Shown here: one piece after another, positions 18,323 to 26,286 of the stretch | Numbering within the stretch: the first letter of the stretch is position 1 | Layout of the letters: every line of letters begins with the position of its first letter | Origin: Chromatiales bacterium | Lineage (GTDB): Bacteria; Pseudomonadota; Gammaproteobacteria; UBA6429 | DNA length: 64,000 nucleotides | Reading direction: 5' to 3' | Assembly: GCA_027076405.1 (NCBI GenBank) | Contig: JALTJN010000470.1 | Coordinates: 1-64,000, forward strand | Translations under genes and position numbers: made by a program | Notes under the pieces: generated by a model | Told to the model about the DNA's origin: nothing | What the model saw: only the letters and a program-made list of their open reading frames with translations | Databases searched by the model: none

Positions 18323-18907
18323 ATGCAATTTAAAAACATAATATTACTACTCGCATCGGCACTCTTTATTTTTGCTTGCTCAAGTACAAAACCGCCCGTG
18401 GTCGAAGACACCGCCAGCGCAAGAATGGATATGATGCACAAAGGTTTTTTGCTCTCACTACCAGAAGGTGAAGGTTGGAAAGTCGTTAAGAAAAGTAACT
18501 ACAAAGTATTATTATCTAAGCGTGGCCCAAGAGGACGATCCGGTTATACGATTCAAGTGTTAGTTGTTTCTTTACCCGCGTTTGAAACGGATGATGAGTT
18601 TTTAGCCTTTATTGAAAAACGTATGGATAAAAGTCTGGAAAACTCTGATGTAATCGAGAAGCACGCCAGCTTATATGCAGCTGGAAACAAGATGTGTGTA
18701 CAGTACAACAGCAAAGAAAATCGCACAGCTAAAAGTGGAACAGACTTAACATTAGAAACTGTTAGTATTACATGTCATCACCCGGATAATCCTGATGCAG
18801 GCGTATATATGGCGTTATCAAAAAGTTATGTACCGGATTCTTCAGATGAAGACATGACAGCAAAAGCCATTGAAATATTTAATAACCTCTATTTCACCGA
18901 GCTATAA
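18323..18907 (+). CDS. Small putative lipoprotein
   Basis: This is a protein of about 194 residues with a short signal sequence and the lipobox IFAC at about residues 16-19, then SSTKPP. The mature part has no named domain that I recognise. It contains mixed strands such as FLLSLPEGEGWKVVKKSNYKVLLSKRG and a pair of Cys residues (KMCVQY and SITCHHP) that may form a disulfide. The ATG at 18323 is preferred because GGGA lies 9-12 bases upstream; an ATG at 18314 would add three residues. A strong terminator follows 12 bases after the stop. It sits alone between polA and a gene-free region. Confidence 0.75.
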   Translation: MQFKNIILLLASALFIFACSSTKPPVVEDTASARMDMMHKGFLLSLPEGEGWKVVKKSNYKVLLSKRGPRGRSGYTIQVLVVSLPAFETDDEFLAFIEKRMDKSLENSDVIEKHASLYAAGNKMCVQYNSKENRTAKSGTDLTLETVSITCHHPDNPDAGVYMALSKSYVPDSSDEDMTAKAIEIFNNLYFTEL

Positions 18908-18918
18908 ATCACACCAAT

Positions 18919-18958
18919 AAAGAACCAGGCCTTTTTAAGCAAGGTCTGGTTCTTTGTT
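18919..18958 (+). terminator. Rho-independent terminator
   Basis: AAAGAACCAGGCCTT (18919-18933) pairs with AAGGTCTGGTTCTTT (18941-18955) with one G-U pair, then GTTTC. It ends the lipoprotein transcript. Confidence 0.8.
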
Positions 18959-19084
18959 TCTAGTTCTTTCCCATCTATATATTTTTGTGAACGAGTCGAC
19001 AAAGTCTTGTTGAATTTATTCATGCTTTTATTGAACTTTTTTAATGCTTAAGACTCTTATTGTCAGTGCAACTGCATGTTTCTC

Positions 19085-19174
19085 CCTAGATATGTAGATG
19101 CTTTGTTCGGTTTTTCACGATCGAACAGAACTTATTACCTCGGATACGTACCTCATTCGTTCCGAGGTTTTTTT
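19085..19174 (+). ncRNA. Candidate small RNA 1 in the polA-engB interval
   Basis: Within the gene-free 18.96-19.98 kb stretch, a hairpin TGTTCG (19104-19109)/CGAACA (19122-19127) is followed by a short AT-rich single strand. A terminator-like hairpin then follows: ACCTCGGA (19137-19144)/TCCGAGGT (19161-19168), running into a T-run to 19174. There is no plausible ORF. The location downstream of polA is where Spot 42 (enterics) and ErsA (Pseudomonas) sRNAs reside; I see no primary-sequence similarity to either. The 5' end is a guess and no convincing -10/-35 was found. Confidence 0.35.
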
Positions 19175-19282
19175 ATGCAAAAAATAAAGGCGAGAGAATG
19201 TTTCAAAAGGTAATAATGGTTCACAAATGTTCACAAAGATCGACTTTAAAACAAGGGGTGCGATGCCTATAGTTATATTATC

Positions 19283-19419
19283 TGATATTACTTCTAATCC
19301 CTTAGTGATATTAGGTGTCTGGTCCCCAATACCAGACAACTATTTTGCCCCGGAATATTGTAGTACGAAGTTATGCTTCTACTCTTCCCCATCCCAACCC
19401 CTTTCCGGGGTTTTTTTTT
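19283..19419 (+). ncRNA. Candidate small RNA 2 in the polA-engB interval
   Basis: A perfect 7-bp hairpin, GTCTGGT (19317-19323)/ACCAGAC (19331-19337) with a C-rich CCCCAAT loop, precedes a terminator. In the terminator, AACCCC (19396-19401) pairs with GGGGTT (19407-19412) and is followed by a run of seven T. A possible -10 (TATATT, 19274-19279) lies upstream, without a good -35. The exposed CCCC loop could target GGGG/Shine-Dalgarno sequences. The 5' boundary is inferred. Confidence 0.4.
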
Positions 19420-19428
19420 ACCTCCTGA

Positions 19429-19661
19429 AACGTCCTGAGTGCTTGAGTTTCGGTACTTAATGAACCACTACGCGTTTCGTCAGCATTACCCTAACCTGCT
19501 CCGTAGTTTCAGGCATCGTTGTAAATTCACGAAAATTGGTCACTTACATTGAACAAGGATGTTCAGGTGCCGTGAAGCACAGGGAAGTGCGAGAACGGCC
19601 TGATGTAAGCTCCCTCTTTTCGAACAAATTTACGCCTTGAACTTCAAGCACTCAGAACGTT
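19429..19661 (+). repeat. Inverted-repeat-bounded non-coding element
   Basis: CGTCCTGAGTGCTTGAG near 19431-19447 is mirrored by CTTCAAGCACTCAGAACG at 19642-19659. The reverse complement of the right arm matches the left arm except at one base and at the last positions. About 190 bp between the arms lack coding potential and contain smaller dyads, for example GAACAAGGATGTTC at 19551-19564. This is consistent with a MITE-like relic or a large structured RNA. Confidence 0.5.
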
Positions 19662-19730
19662 GCAGACTTTGTCTTTTAACTTGAACACCTTGTGGTATTT
19701 TAGATGCTTTACAGTTAATAGAACAATGAG

Positions 19731-19766
19731 TTCCCTCCCTTTGAAGGGGAGGGTTAGGGTGGGGTG
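19731..19766 (+). repeat. CCCTCCC/GGGAGGG palindromic repeat
   Basis: CCCTCCC (19733-19739) and GGGAGGG (19747-19753) form a hairpin, followed by TTAGGGTGGGGTG. This is the look of a widespread small dispersed intergenic repeat in bacteria. One copy was seen here. Confidence 0.5.
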
Positions 19767-19976
19767 TTTTCTAATATTCCATCAGGAGGAGTTAAAAACA
19801 TCTCTCTTAACTGATTGGCATTAGACGAATAGCCCATCTTAAATAGACGCTTCCTATTTCATGTCCGTGAGATATTGTATTACTACAAAAATATCATTTC
19901 ACTTTCTTGCTTAAATGAACGTGGTAGTTGATATAATAACCTCTCTCTTTAATAATAGAAATTAGGTAAACCTTAG

Positions 19977-20579
19977 ATGTCAGATTTGTTTAGTGAAAAA
20001 GCGAAAGAGTGGGATGTGAACGAGATGGTGTTGCAGTTATCGAAGGCAACGAGTTCAGCTATTCTGGAAAATATTGAATTTAATCAACAAATGAACGTGA
20101 TGGATTTTGGTGCGGGTACCGGTTTAATTACTTCGCAGGTTATTCCTGCGGTTAATACAATTACGGCGGTTGATGTTTCAGAAGCGATGCTGGAAAAGCT
20201 CGGCGAAAAGTTAGGTGAAAATGCTAAAGTGCAAACAGTTTGTCAGGATATTACCGTACAACCTTTAGCAGAAAAATTTGATGTCATTATGAGTGCCATG
20301 GCAATGCACCATGTTGAAGATACCGATTTATTGATTCAGCGTTTTGCCGAGCATTTGAAGGCCGGTGCTAAAATTGCGTTAGCAGATTTAGATGAGGAAG
20401 ATGGAACCTTTCACCCTGCAGACGTCGAGGGTGTTTTTCATCATGGTTTTAAGCGTGACAGCTTAAAAGAAATATTAGAAAAAAACGGGTTTAGTGATAT
20501 TCAGTTTGTAACCGCACACACTGTTAGCAAAGAAGGTAAAAATTACCCGATATTTCTGGTGACAGCAGAGAAAAAATAA
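19977..20579 (+). CDS. Class I SAM-dependent methyltransferase
   Basis: This 200-residue methyltransferase has motif I VMDFGAGTGLIT at about 42-53, an acidic residue for SAM ribose binding (AVDVSEAML), and motif IV-like FDVIMSAMAMHHV. The overall pattern is that of UbiE/Methyltransf_11 family enzymes. The substrate cannot be inferred. It is convergent with engB; the stop codons are 9 bases apart with no terminator visible between them. The long upstream non-coding stretch separates it from polA. Confidence 0.88.
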   Translation: MSDLFSEKAKEWDVNEMVLQLSKATSSAILENIEFNQQMNVMDFGAGTGLITSQVIPAVNTITAVDVSEAMLEKLGEKLGENAKVQTVCQDITVQPLAEKFDVIMSAMAMHHVEDTDLLIQRFAEHLKAGAKIALADLDEEDGTFHPADVEGVFHHGFKRDSLKEILEKNGFSDIQFVTAHTVSKEGKNYPIFLVTAEKK

Positions 20580-20588
20580 AGTTTTCTT

Positions 20589-21209
20589 CTATTTCGCCGG
20601 AAAATCTAACCAATTATCCAGCACACTTTGGGCTTCTTCGAGTCCGGTTCCTTTGAGTGATGAAAAAAGCTGGACGCTGACATTTTGTAGTTCAGCCAGA
20701 TCACGTTTTACCGAGAGCAGGCTGTTTTGTGCCGCGCCACGCTTGAGTTTATCGGCCTTTGTGAGCAGGATATGGACGGGCATATTTGCGTGCAGACACC
20801 ATTCCAGCATTTTCTGATCATAGTCGGTTAAAGGATGACGAACGTCCATAAGTAAGATAAGTCCTTGTAAAGATTGACGTTCTTGCAGATAACGCTCCAG
20901 AGAAATGGCCCATTCGCGCTTTACCTTGTCTGGCACCTTGGCAAAGCCATAACCGGGTAAATCGACCAGCCGGCGCTCATCATCGAGTCTAAAAAAAACC
21001 AGATGCTGTGTCCGTCCTGGAGTTTTACTGATGCGTGCAAGCGCCTTATGTGCCGTTAAACGGTTCAAAGCACTGGATTTGCCTGCATTTGAGCGCCCGG
21101 CAAAAGCCACTTCCCGGCCCTGATCATCCGGTGCTTGCTCGGGATTTGGTACACTGATGAGAAATTCAGCAATGTTGTAGCGGGATGGATTGTTATGTGA
21201 TTTAGTCAA
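20589..21209 (-). CDS. engB: Ribosome biogenesis GTPase EngB (YsxC/YihA)
   Basis: EngB is an essential small GTPase involved in large ribosomal subunit assembly. The 206-residue protein has G1 [12 protein letters not shown] (about 38-49), G2 near KTPGRTQ, G3 DLPGYGFA and G4 LTKADK, with the G5-like SSLKG near the C-terminus. It is divergent from the cytochrome c5 gene. Its location downstream of polA is conserved across gammaproteobacteria. Confidence 0.96.
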   Translation of the reverse strand: MTKSHNNPSRYNIAEFLISVPNPEQAPDDQGREVAFAGRSNAGKSSALNRLTAHKALARISKTPGRTQHLVFFRLDDERRLVDLPGYGFAKVPDKVKREWAISLERYLQERQSLQGLILLMDVRHPLTDYDQKMLEWCLHANMPVHILLTKADKLKRGAAQNSLLSVKRDLAELQNVSVQLFSSLKGTGLEEAQSVLDNWLDFPAK

Positions 21210-21416
21210 CTATTTACTACCAGTTATGAGATTAGTTTGCTCTGGGGTATAATAACCAGAATTTAATGGCTGTCTTGCAGATTGGGTATATAATCTGAGA
21301 CTAATATACAAAATATTGAATATTATTGAGACAAACAGCATTTTAGCATGTCATGTAGATTACGTGCATACAGAATTTAATATCGAATAATTGAATTAAA
21401 ACTTAGGAGTTTTAGA

Positions 21417-21719
21417 ATGAAAAAATTAGTATCAGCATCAATTGCGACAGTTGCTTTATTTGGTTTAATCTCTACTGCTCAGGCAGACATCAAAACTTAT
21501 CGTACAGCATGTATGGCTTGCCATGCGACTGGCGCTGCAGGTGCTCCAAAAGTGGGTGACAAAGCTGCCTGGAAACCACGTATTGCTCAAGGTATGGCAA
21601 CATTAATTAAGCATGCAACTGACGGTAAAGGTGCTATGCCTCCTAAAGGTGGTCGTCCAAATTTAACGGCTGCAGAAATTAAATCAACTGTTGCATATAT
21701 GGTTAGCGAATCTAAATAA
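21417..21719 (+). CDS. Periplasmic cytochrome c5
   Basis: This is a 100-residue c-type cytochrome with a cleavable signal peptide ending at about QADI. It has one heme-binding motif, CMACH (C32, C35, H36). The GAMPPKGG segment near residue 79 supplies the probable axial methionine. The ATGAAGAPKVGDKAAW sequence is typical of the c5 family. It acts as a periplasmic electron carrier toward terminal oxidases. It is 22 bases upstream of the cytochrome c4 gene, forming a c5-c4 pair followed by the ResB/CcsA heme-attachment genes. The RBS is TTAGGAG. Its heme domain is nearly the same as that of the anchored cytochrome at 40855. Confidence 0.94.
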   Translation: MKKLVSASIATVALFGLISTAQADIKTYRTACMACHATGAAGAPKVGDKAAWKPRIAQGMATLIKHATDGKGAMPPKGGRPNLTAAEIKSTVAYMVSESK

Positions 21720-21741
21720 TATAAAAGGTTATTAAACTCTC

Positions 21742-22356
21742 ATGATTTATAAAACTTTGATTGCTGTTGCTGCGCTGTCTATGACAGTAGCTTCAACAGG
21801 TGTGAGTGCCGCAGGCGATGCAAAAGCCGGTAAAGCAAAAGCTACGACATGTGTAGGTTGCCATGGACCAAATGGTAACAGTGCAAATCCTGCATGGCCT
21901 AAACTTGCAGGCCAGCATGCCGATTACATTGCTAAGCAATTAGCCGATTTAAAAGCCGGTAAAAAACGTAGCGATCCTTTAATGAGTGCTCAGGCAGCAG
22001 GATTAAGTTCGCAGGATATGGCAGATCTCGCTGCATACTTCTCTGAGCAAACAGGCTCGCAAGGCGCGTCTAGCGAGAAGTTAGCAGCGGCAGGTGAAAA
22101 GCTATACCGCGGTGGTAATAAAAAGAAAGGCATTGCCGCTTGTATGGCATGTCATAGTCCTACCGGTGCCGGTAATCCAGCAGCGAAATTTCCTAAGTTA
22201 AGTGGCCAACACGCAACTTATGTTGAAAAAGCGCTAAAAGATTTTCGTTCTGGTAAGCGTACGAATGACATGAATAAAATGATGCAAAATATTGCAGAAA
22301 AAATGAGCGACAAAGAAATTAAAGCCGTTGCTTCATATGTTTCTGGTTTGCATTAA
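21742..22356 (+). CDS. Diheme cytochrome c4
   Basis: This is a 204-residue periplasmic diheme cytochrome with a signal peptide ending at about VSAAG and two homologous c-domains. The first heme motif is CVGCH (C37, C40, H41) and the second is CMACH near residue 130. Each is followed by a GQHADYI/GQHATYV element and a downstream Met (DPLMSAQAAGLS; DMNKMMQN). c4 proteins are membrane-associated electron donors to cbb3-type or other oxidases. It is cotranscribed with the c5 gene and ends before two hairpins, the second a good terminator. Confidence 0.95.
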   Translation: MIYKTLIAVAALSMTVASTGVSAAGDAKAGKAKATTCVGCHGPNGNSANPAWPKLAGQHADYIAKQLADLKAGKKRSDPLMSAQAAGLSSQDMADLAAYFSEQTGSQGASSEKLAAAGEKLYRGGNKKKGIAACMACHSPTGAGNPAAKFPKLSGQHATYVEKALKDFRSGKRTNDMNKMMQNIAEKMSDKEIKAVASYVSGLH

Positions 22357-22402
22357 GTTGTTCTTTTAAACCCTTAACGGGTTTAGTTGAAACGGGTAAG
22401 TT

Positions 22403-22432
22403 AAAAAGGACGGTTATTACCGTCCTTTTTTA
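22403..22432 (+). terminator. Rho-independent terminator after cytochrome c4
   Basis: AAAAAGGACGG (22403-22413) pairs with CCGTCCTTTTT (22420-22430) across TTATTA, then T-rich sequence. A smaller hairpin, AAACCC/GGGTTT (22368-22384), precedes it. Confidence 0.85.
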
Positions 22433-22461
22433 TGTATGTTATATAAATAAAGTAAATTGCT

Positions 22462-24462
22462 GTGAACACACAAAATAAAAAACACTCGCGACTAAATATC
22501 CTGCTTGAATTCTTTGGCTCAATGAATTTAGCAATCACTATACTTGTTGCTATCGCCATAGCTTCAGTCATAGGAACCGTGTTGCAGCAAAACCAGCCTT
22601 ATAATGATTACATTATTAAATTTGGTCCATTTTGGCATGAAGTATTTCAATCTTTAGGTTTATACAATGTTTACGGTGCGCTGTGGTTTCTTGGTTTACT
22701 GGTTTTTCTTGTTTTAAGTACAGGCGTTTGTGTTTATCGAAATACACCAACCATGTTGCGGGACATGCAGCAGTTTCGATTAAACGTAAAAGAAAAATCA
22801 CTGGCGTTGATGAGTAACAGCCACTCATGGACAACTGAAAAACCATCTGCAGAAGTTGAAGAAAACTTACGTTATTTTTTAAAGTTAAAAGGTTTTCGCA
22901 CGCGTATAAAAGATCATGGTGATCATCGCGTTATAGCGGGAATGAAAGGTGCGTGGAATCGCTCCGGTTATATATTTACCCATGTTGGAATTATTGTTCT
23001 ATGCATCGGTAGTTTTCTTGATGGCAGCTTTGGGCTGACTATTAAAGAATGGACGGGTCGTATTATTCCTGAAACTCGCGATATCCGTGCAGATCAGGTA
23101 CCGCCAACAGCAAGATTAAAACCCGAAGACTCGGTTTCATTTCGTGGTTCTATTTCATTACCCGAAGGCACAGCAAGTAATCTGGTATTTTTAAATGTAC
23201 GTGATGGATATCTTGTTCAGGAGCTTCCCTTTACGATTGAATTAAAAGATTTTCGTATTGAGCACTATGCATCTGGTATGCCGAAATCATTTGAAAGCGA
23301 TATCGTTATTCGGGATAACTTGCTTGAGAAACCACTGGAAAAAACGATTTCTGTTAATCATCCGCTTATATATCGTGGTTATGCGATGTATCAGGCGAGC
23401 TTCGGAGATGGTGGTTCAACACTTTCATTAGTCGCACTCCCCTTTCATAGTAAAAAAATTCAAAAGCTGGATATAAAATTATCAGTAAAAGAGAAGCGTA
23501 CAATTAATACTGCTATAGGTAAGTACACGCTTGAGCTGGATGATTTTAAAATGTTTAATATTTTTCCGAATTCAAAAGAAGATAAAAAAATAACAGGTAA
23601 ACGATTTAAAAACTTTGGCCCAAGTTTCACCTTTAAATTGCGTGATGCAAGCGGAGCCGCCAGGGAATACCACAATTACATGTTACCCGTCACACAGGAT
23701 GGGCGACGTTTTTTCCTCACTGGTATGCGAGGTTCTGTTGCAGAAGCATTTCGTTATTTACACATTCCTGCAGATAAAAATGACAGTTTAGATCGCTTTA
23801 TGAGATTTCATGCGTTACTTCATGATCAGGTTGCGATTAAACGAATTGCAGAAAACAGTGTTAAATCTGCAATGGGTGGTAAAGAGATTCTTGATGAAAA
23901 ACTGCAAAAAGATGTCGTCAATTCAATGATGAGTTTATTAACCCTGTTCAATCAGGGGGGATATGTGGCGATTGATCAGGACATTAAGCGTAAAGTCCCT
24001 AAAGAACGGCAGGTTAAAGTTGCCGAGGCTTATGTTAAGATTTTACAAAATTTATTACAAAACGCATTTCTTGATTTACTGGAACAAGAAGGTATAAATA
24101 TTAAAGATGGTGTTAGTGATGAAGATAGCTTGTTTTTTGAAGATGCAATTTCTGCCTCTGCCGGTATTGGCGCTTACGGCTCACCGGTCTATTTTCAGTT
24201 AGCAGATTTTAAACAGCGTGAATCATCGGGTATTCAAATTACCCGTCATCCGGGACAAAATATTTTTTATCTGGGTTGTGTCATGCTCATCGTAGGTATC
24301 TTTATGATGTTTTATATTTCCTATCAGCGTATTTGGATAATATTAAAACCTGAAGATGAACAATTAAAAATAATTTTTGCAGGCTCAGGAAATAGAAATC
24401 AGCGTGATTTTGCAGAAATATTTGAAGTCTTAGTAAATAAAGCTGAAAAATATACAATATAG
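22462..24462 (+). CDS. resB: Cytochrome c biogenesis protein ResB (Ccs1)
   Basis: ResB is one half of the System II heme-delivery and heme-attachment complex. The 666-residue protein has three N-terminal membrane helices (about 22-42, 75-95, 168-190), a long periplasmic domain (about 195-610), and a last helix near 615-635 with a cytoplasmic tail. Family markers include MNLAITILVAIAIASVIGTVLQQNQPYNDY and HVGIIVLCIGSFLDG. The GTG at 22462 is the only start that keeps the N-terminal region complete; its RBS is weak. The partner CcsA gene follows after 97 bases. The use of System II rather than CcmA-H is notable for a gammaproteobacterium, though known in several lineages. Confidence 0.93.
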   Translation: MNTQNKKHSRLNILLEFFGSMNLAITILVAIAIASVIGTVLQQNQPYNDYIIKFGPFWHEVFQSLGLYNVYGALWFLGLLVFLVLSTGVCVYRNTPTMLRDMQQFRLNVKEKSLALMSNSHSWTTEKPSAEVEENLRYFLKLKGFRTRIKDHGDHRVIAGMKGAWNRSGYIFTHVGIIVLCIGSFLDGSFGLTIKEWTGRIIPETRDIRADQVPPTARLKPEDSVSFRGSISLPEGTASNLVFLNVRDGYLVQELPFTIELKDFRIEHYASGMPKSFESDIVIRDNLLEKPLEKTISVNHPLIYRGYAMYQASFGDGGSTLSLVALPFHSKKIQKLDIKLSVKEKRTINTAIGKYTLELDDFKMFNIFPNSKEDKKITGKRFKNFGPSFTFKLRDASGAAREYHNYMLPVTQDGRRFFLTGMRGSVAEAFRYLHIPADKNDSLDRFMRFHALLHDQVAIKRIAENSVKSAMGGKEILDEKLQKDVVNSMMSLLTLFNQGGYVAIDQDIKRKVPKERQVKVAEAYVKILQNLLQNAFLDLLEQEGINIKDGVSDEDSLFFEDAISASAGIGAYGSPVYFQLADFKQRESSGIQITRHPGQNIFYLGCVMLIVGIFMMFYISYQRIWIILKPEDEQLKIIFAGSGNRNQRDFAEIFEVLVNKAEKYTI

Positions 24463-24559
24463 AAAGTGAATCGTCAGAGTGAAGAGCTTGTTATAAAAGT
24501 GATTCTGATAGCATGAGAAAGATAAAGTTAATAGTAAGAACTTAAGTAAGGTGATACAG

Positions 24560-25735
24560 ATGTCAGCGACAAACGAATTTATGAATAGTGAAATTCAACC
24601 TTCATTTTTTAAGCAGCTAGATATAGCTGATTGGATTTTTGCAGTGCTATTGCTTGCAGGAAGTGTATATGCCTTTCAAAAATACTCCGCATTAATGGAT
24701 GGTTATGAAGTTGGTATTTTATTTGGTACTGCAATCTTTTTTATCGGGATTGGCTGGGCCTGGAAACCGGCTCGCGCCTTAATGTTTTATGTTGCCGTGA
24801 TAAGTTTATTTGCAATTAATTTATATGGAACGGATTTAGGTGCCGGTGAAAGTAATTTCTTTTTGAAATTTTTATTCTCGGGACAGTCTGCCACCATGTG
24901 GATGAGTGCCCTGTTTGTGATGGCAACCATTGCTTATTTTGCTGAACTGTTTTCAGGTAATGAATTTACCGGAAAAGTGGCAACGGCCATGACGTGGTCA
25001 GCAACCGCAATGGGTTTTATAGGATTGCTTGTACGCTGGCGTGAAACCTATTTGTACGGCATTGATATCGGTCATATACCGGTTAGTAATTTGTATGAAG
25101 TTTTTATTCTATTCTCAATTATTACAGCACTGATTTATTTATATTATGAAAAGAAATATGAAACACGTTCTTTAGGTGCTTTTGTTTTATTAATTATTAC
25201 TGCAGCAATAGGGTTTTTATTGTGGTATCACTTTGAAAAAGATGCTTCTGCAATTAAACCATTAGTACCTGCGCTAAAAAGCTATTGGATGAAAATACAT
25301 GTTCCGGCTAACTTTGTCGGTTACGGCGCTTTTTCTTTGGCAGCAATGATCGGTGTAGCTTATTTAATAAAAGACGCCGCTGTGAAAAAAAATCCAAATG
25401 GTTTAATTGCCAGTCGATTGCCATCACTTGATATGATGGATGATGTTATGCATAAATCGATTGCTCTGGGTTTTGCTTTTTTCACTATCGCCACCGTACT
25501 CGGTGCCATGTGGGCAGCAGAAGCCTGGGGTGGTTACTGGTCATGGGATCCAAAAGAGACCTGGGCGCTGATTGTTTGGTTAAATTATGCAGCCTGGCTG
25601 CATATGCGTTTAATGAAAGGCTTACGCGGTACACCGCTCGCATGGTGGGCTGTCATTGGCTTGTTTGTGACATTATTTGCGTTTTTAGGTGTCAATATGT
25701 TCCTTTCCGGACTACATTCTTATGGTGAATTATAA
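24560..25735 (+). CDS. ccsA: Cytochrome c biogenesis protein CcsA (ResC/CcsB type)
   Basis: CcsA is a heme-handling membrane protein of System II. It has 391 residues with eight or more hydrophobic helices. The tryptophan-rich heme-binding motif WGGYWSWDPKETWALIVW is near residue 320. Conserved His residues flank it on periplasmic loops (IHVPANFVGYGAF and the H of AAWLHMRL). The ATG at 24560 is chosen because AAGGTG lies upstream; an in-frame GTG at 24551 is too close to that signal. With ResB it would mature the c4/c5 cytochromes encoded just upstream. Confidence 0.95.
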   Translation: MSATNEFMNSEIQPSFFKQLDIADWIFAVLLLAGSVYAFQKYSALMDGYEVGILFGTAIFFIGIGWAWKPARALMFYVAVISLFAINLYGTDLGAGESNFFLKFLFSGQSATMWMSALFVMATIAYFAELFSGNEFTGKVATAMTWSATAMGFIGLLVRWRETYLYGIDIGHIPVSNLYEVFILFSIITALIYLYYEKKYETRSLGAFVLLIITAAIGFLLWYHFEKDASAIKPLVPALKSYWMKIHVPANFVGYGAFSLAAMIGVAYLIKDAAVKKNPNGLIASRLPSLDMMDDVMHKSIALGFAFFTIATVLGAMWAAEAWGGYWSWDPKETWALIVWLNYAAWLHMRLMKGLRGTPLAWWAVIGLFVTLFAFLGVNMFLSGLHSYGEL

Positions 25736-25779
25736 ATAGTGACTTGAAAATTACGCCAAAAAATGTAGACTGAGTCTAA

Positions 25780-26199
25780 ATGAAAAAGAGCGCAAACAAT
25801 TTAACCTTTCAATATGTATGGGTTGCATGTTTGACTATTGTCCTTCTCTTTAGTCAATCTTTTGCATTACATCTGCATGTTGTATACGACGATGCCTCCA
25901 CGGCCATTTCGGTCGAGAAGGAATTAGGGGTGCATGCGGCTTTTTTTTCTCATGATCAGGAACATCATGAGCATGTTCAGGAACATAAACTTCCTGATGT
26001 TAAAGCAAGTCCGGATAATACAGTTAAAAAAGTTAAGTCATTCAGTTCGTATGTACTCTTTTTTCTTTTTGTCAGCTTTTTTCTGGGTATTCCTAAGTTA
26101 CTATTCTTTTCAAGAAAGTACTCCAGAAAAAAATTAAGTTCCCTTTATTATTTATTTAACCCTCCCTTGCGCGCGCCGCCAATTTATTCAGTTATTTAA
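25780..26199 (+). CDS. Small His-rich membrane protein upstream of RND efflux genes
   Basis: This is a 139-residue protein with an N-terminal hydrophobic segment (VWVACLTIVLLFSQSFALHLHVVY). A histidine-rich external loop follows (HDQEHHEHVQEHK at about 52-64), then a second hydrophobic segment (YVLFFLFVSFFLGIPKLLFF) and a C-terminal PPLRAPP motif. The layout resembles the small metal-associated proteins that sit at the head of heavy-metal RND operons. I infer metal binding or sensing in the periplasm. It is 87 bases upstream of the TolC-like gene. No better-defined family was recognised. Confidence 0.65.
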   Translation: MKKSANNLTFQYVWVACLTIVLLFSQSFALHLHVVYDDASTAISVEKELGVHAAFFSHDQEHHEHVQEHKLPDVKASPDNTVKKVKSFSSYVLFFLFVSFFLGIPKLLFFSRKYSRKKLSSLYYLFNPPLRAPPIYSVI

Positions 26200-26286
26200 T
26201 CTTCGTTATTAATACAAAATATTATTTTGTAAAAAATAATTTATTGAGTTTTAAATAAATTTCAACGGCATTTTGTTGTTGAAAGA

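Noticed and set aside
18960..19420. Direct homology of the polA-adjacent RNAs to Spot 42 or ErsA
   Set aside because: The position is similar, but I see no matching primary sequence. They are therefore only called candidate sRNAs.
19227..19460. 77-codon open frame in the polA-engB gap
   Set aside because: It runs across the sRNA hairpin and terminator, has no RBS, and its residue composition is not protein-like.
19551..19564. GAACAAGGATGTTC as a LexA/SOS operator
   Set aside because: The spacing (GAAC-N6-GTTC) does not match the gammaproteobacterial CTG-N10-CAG box or the Bacillus-type box, and it lies inside a repeat-like element with no adjacent gene.
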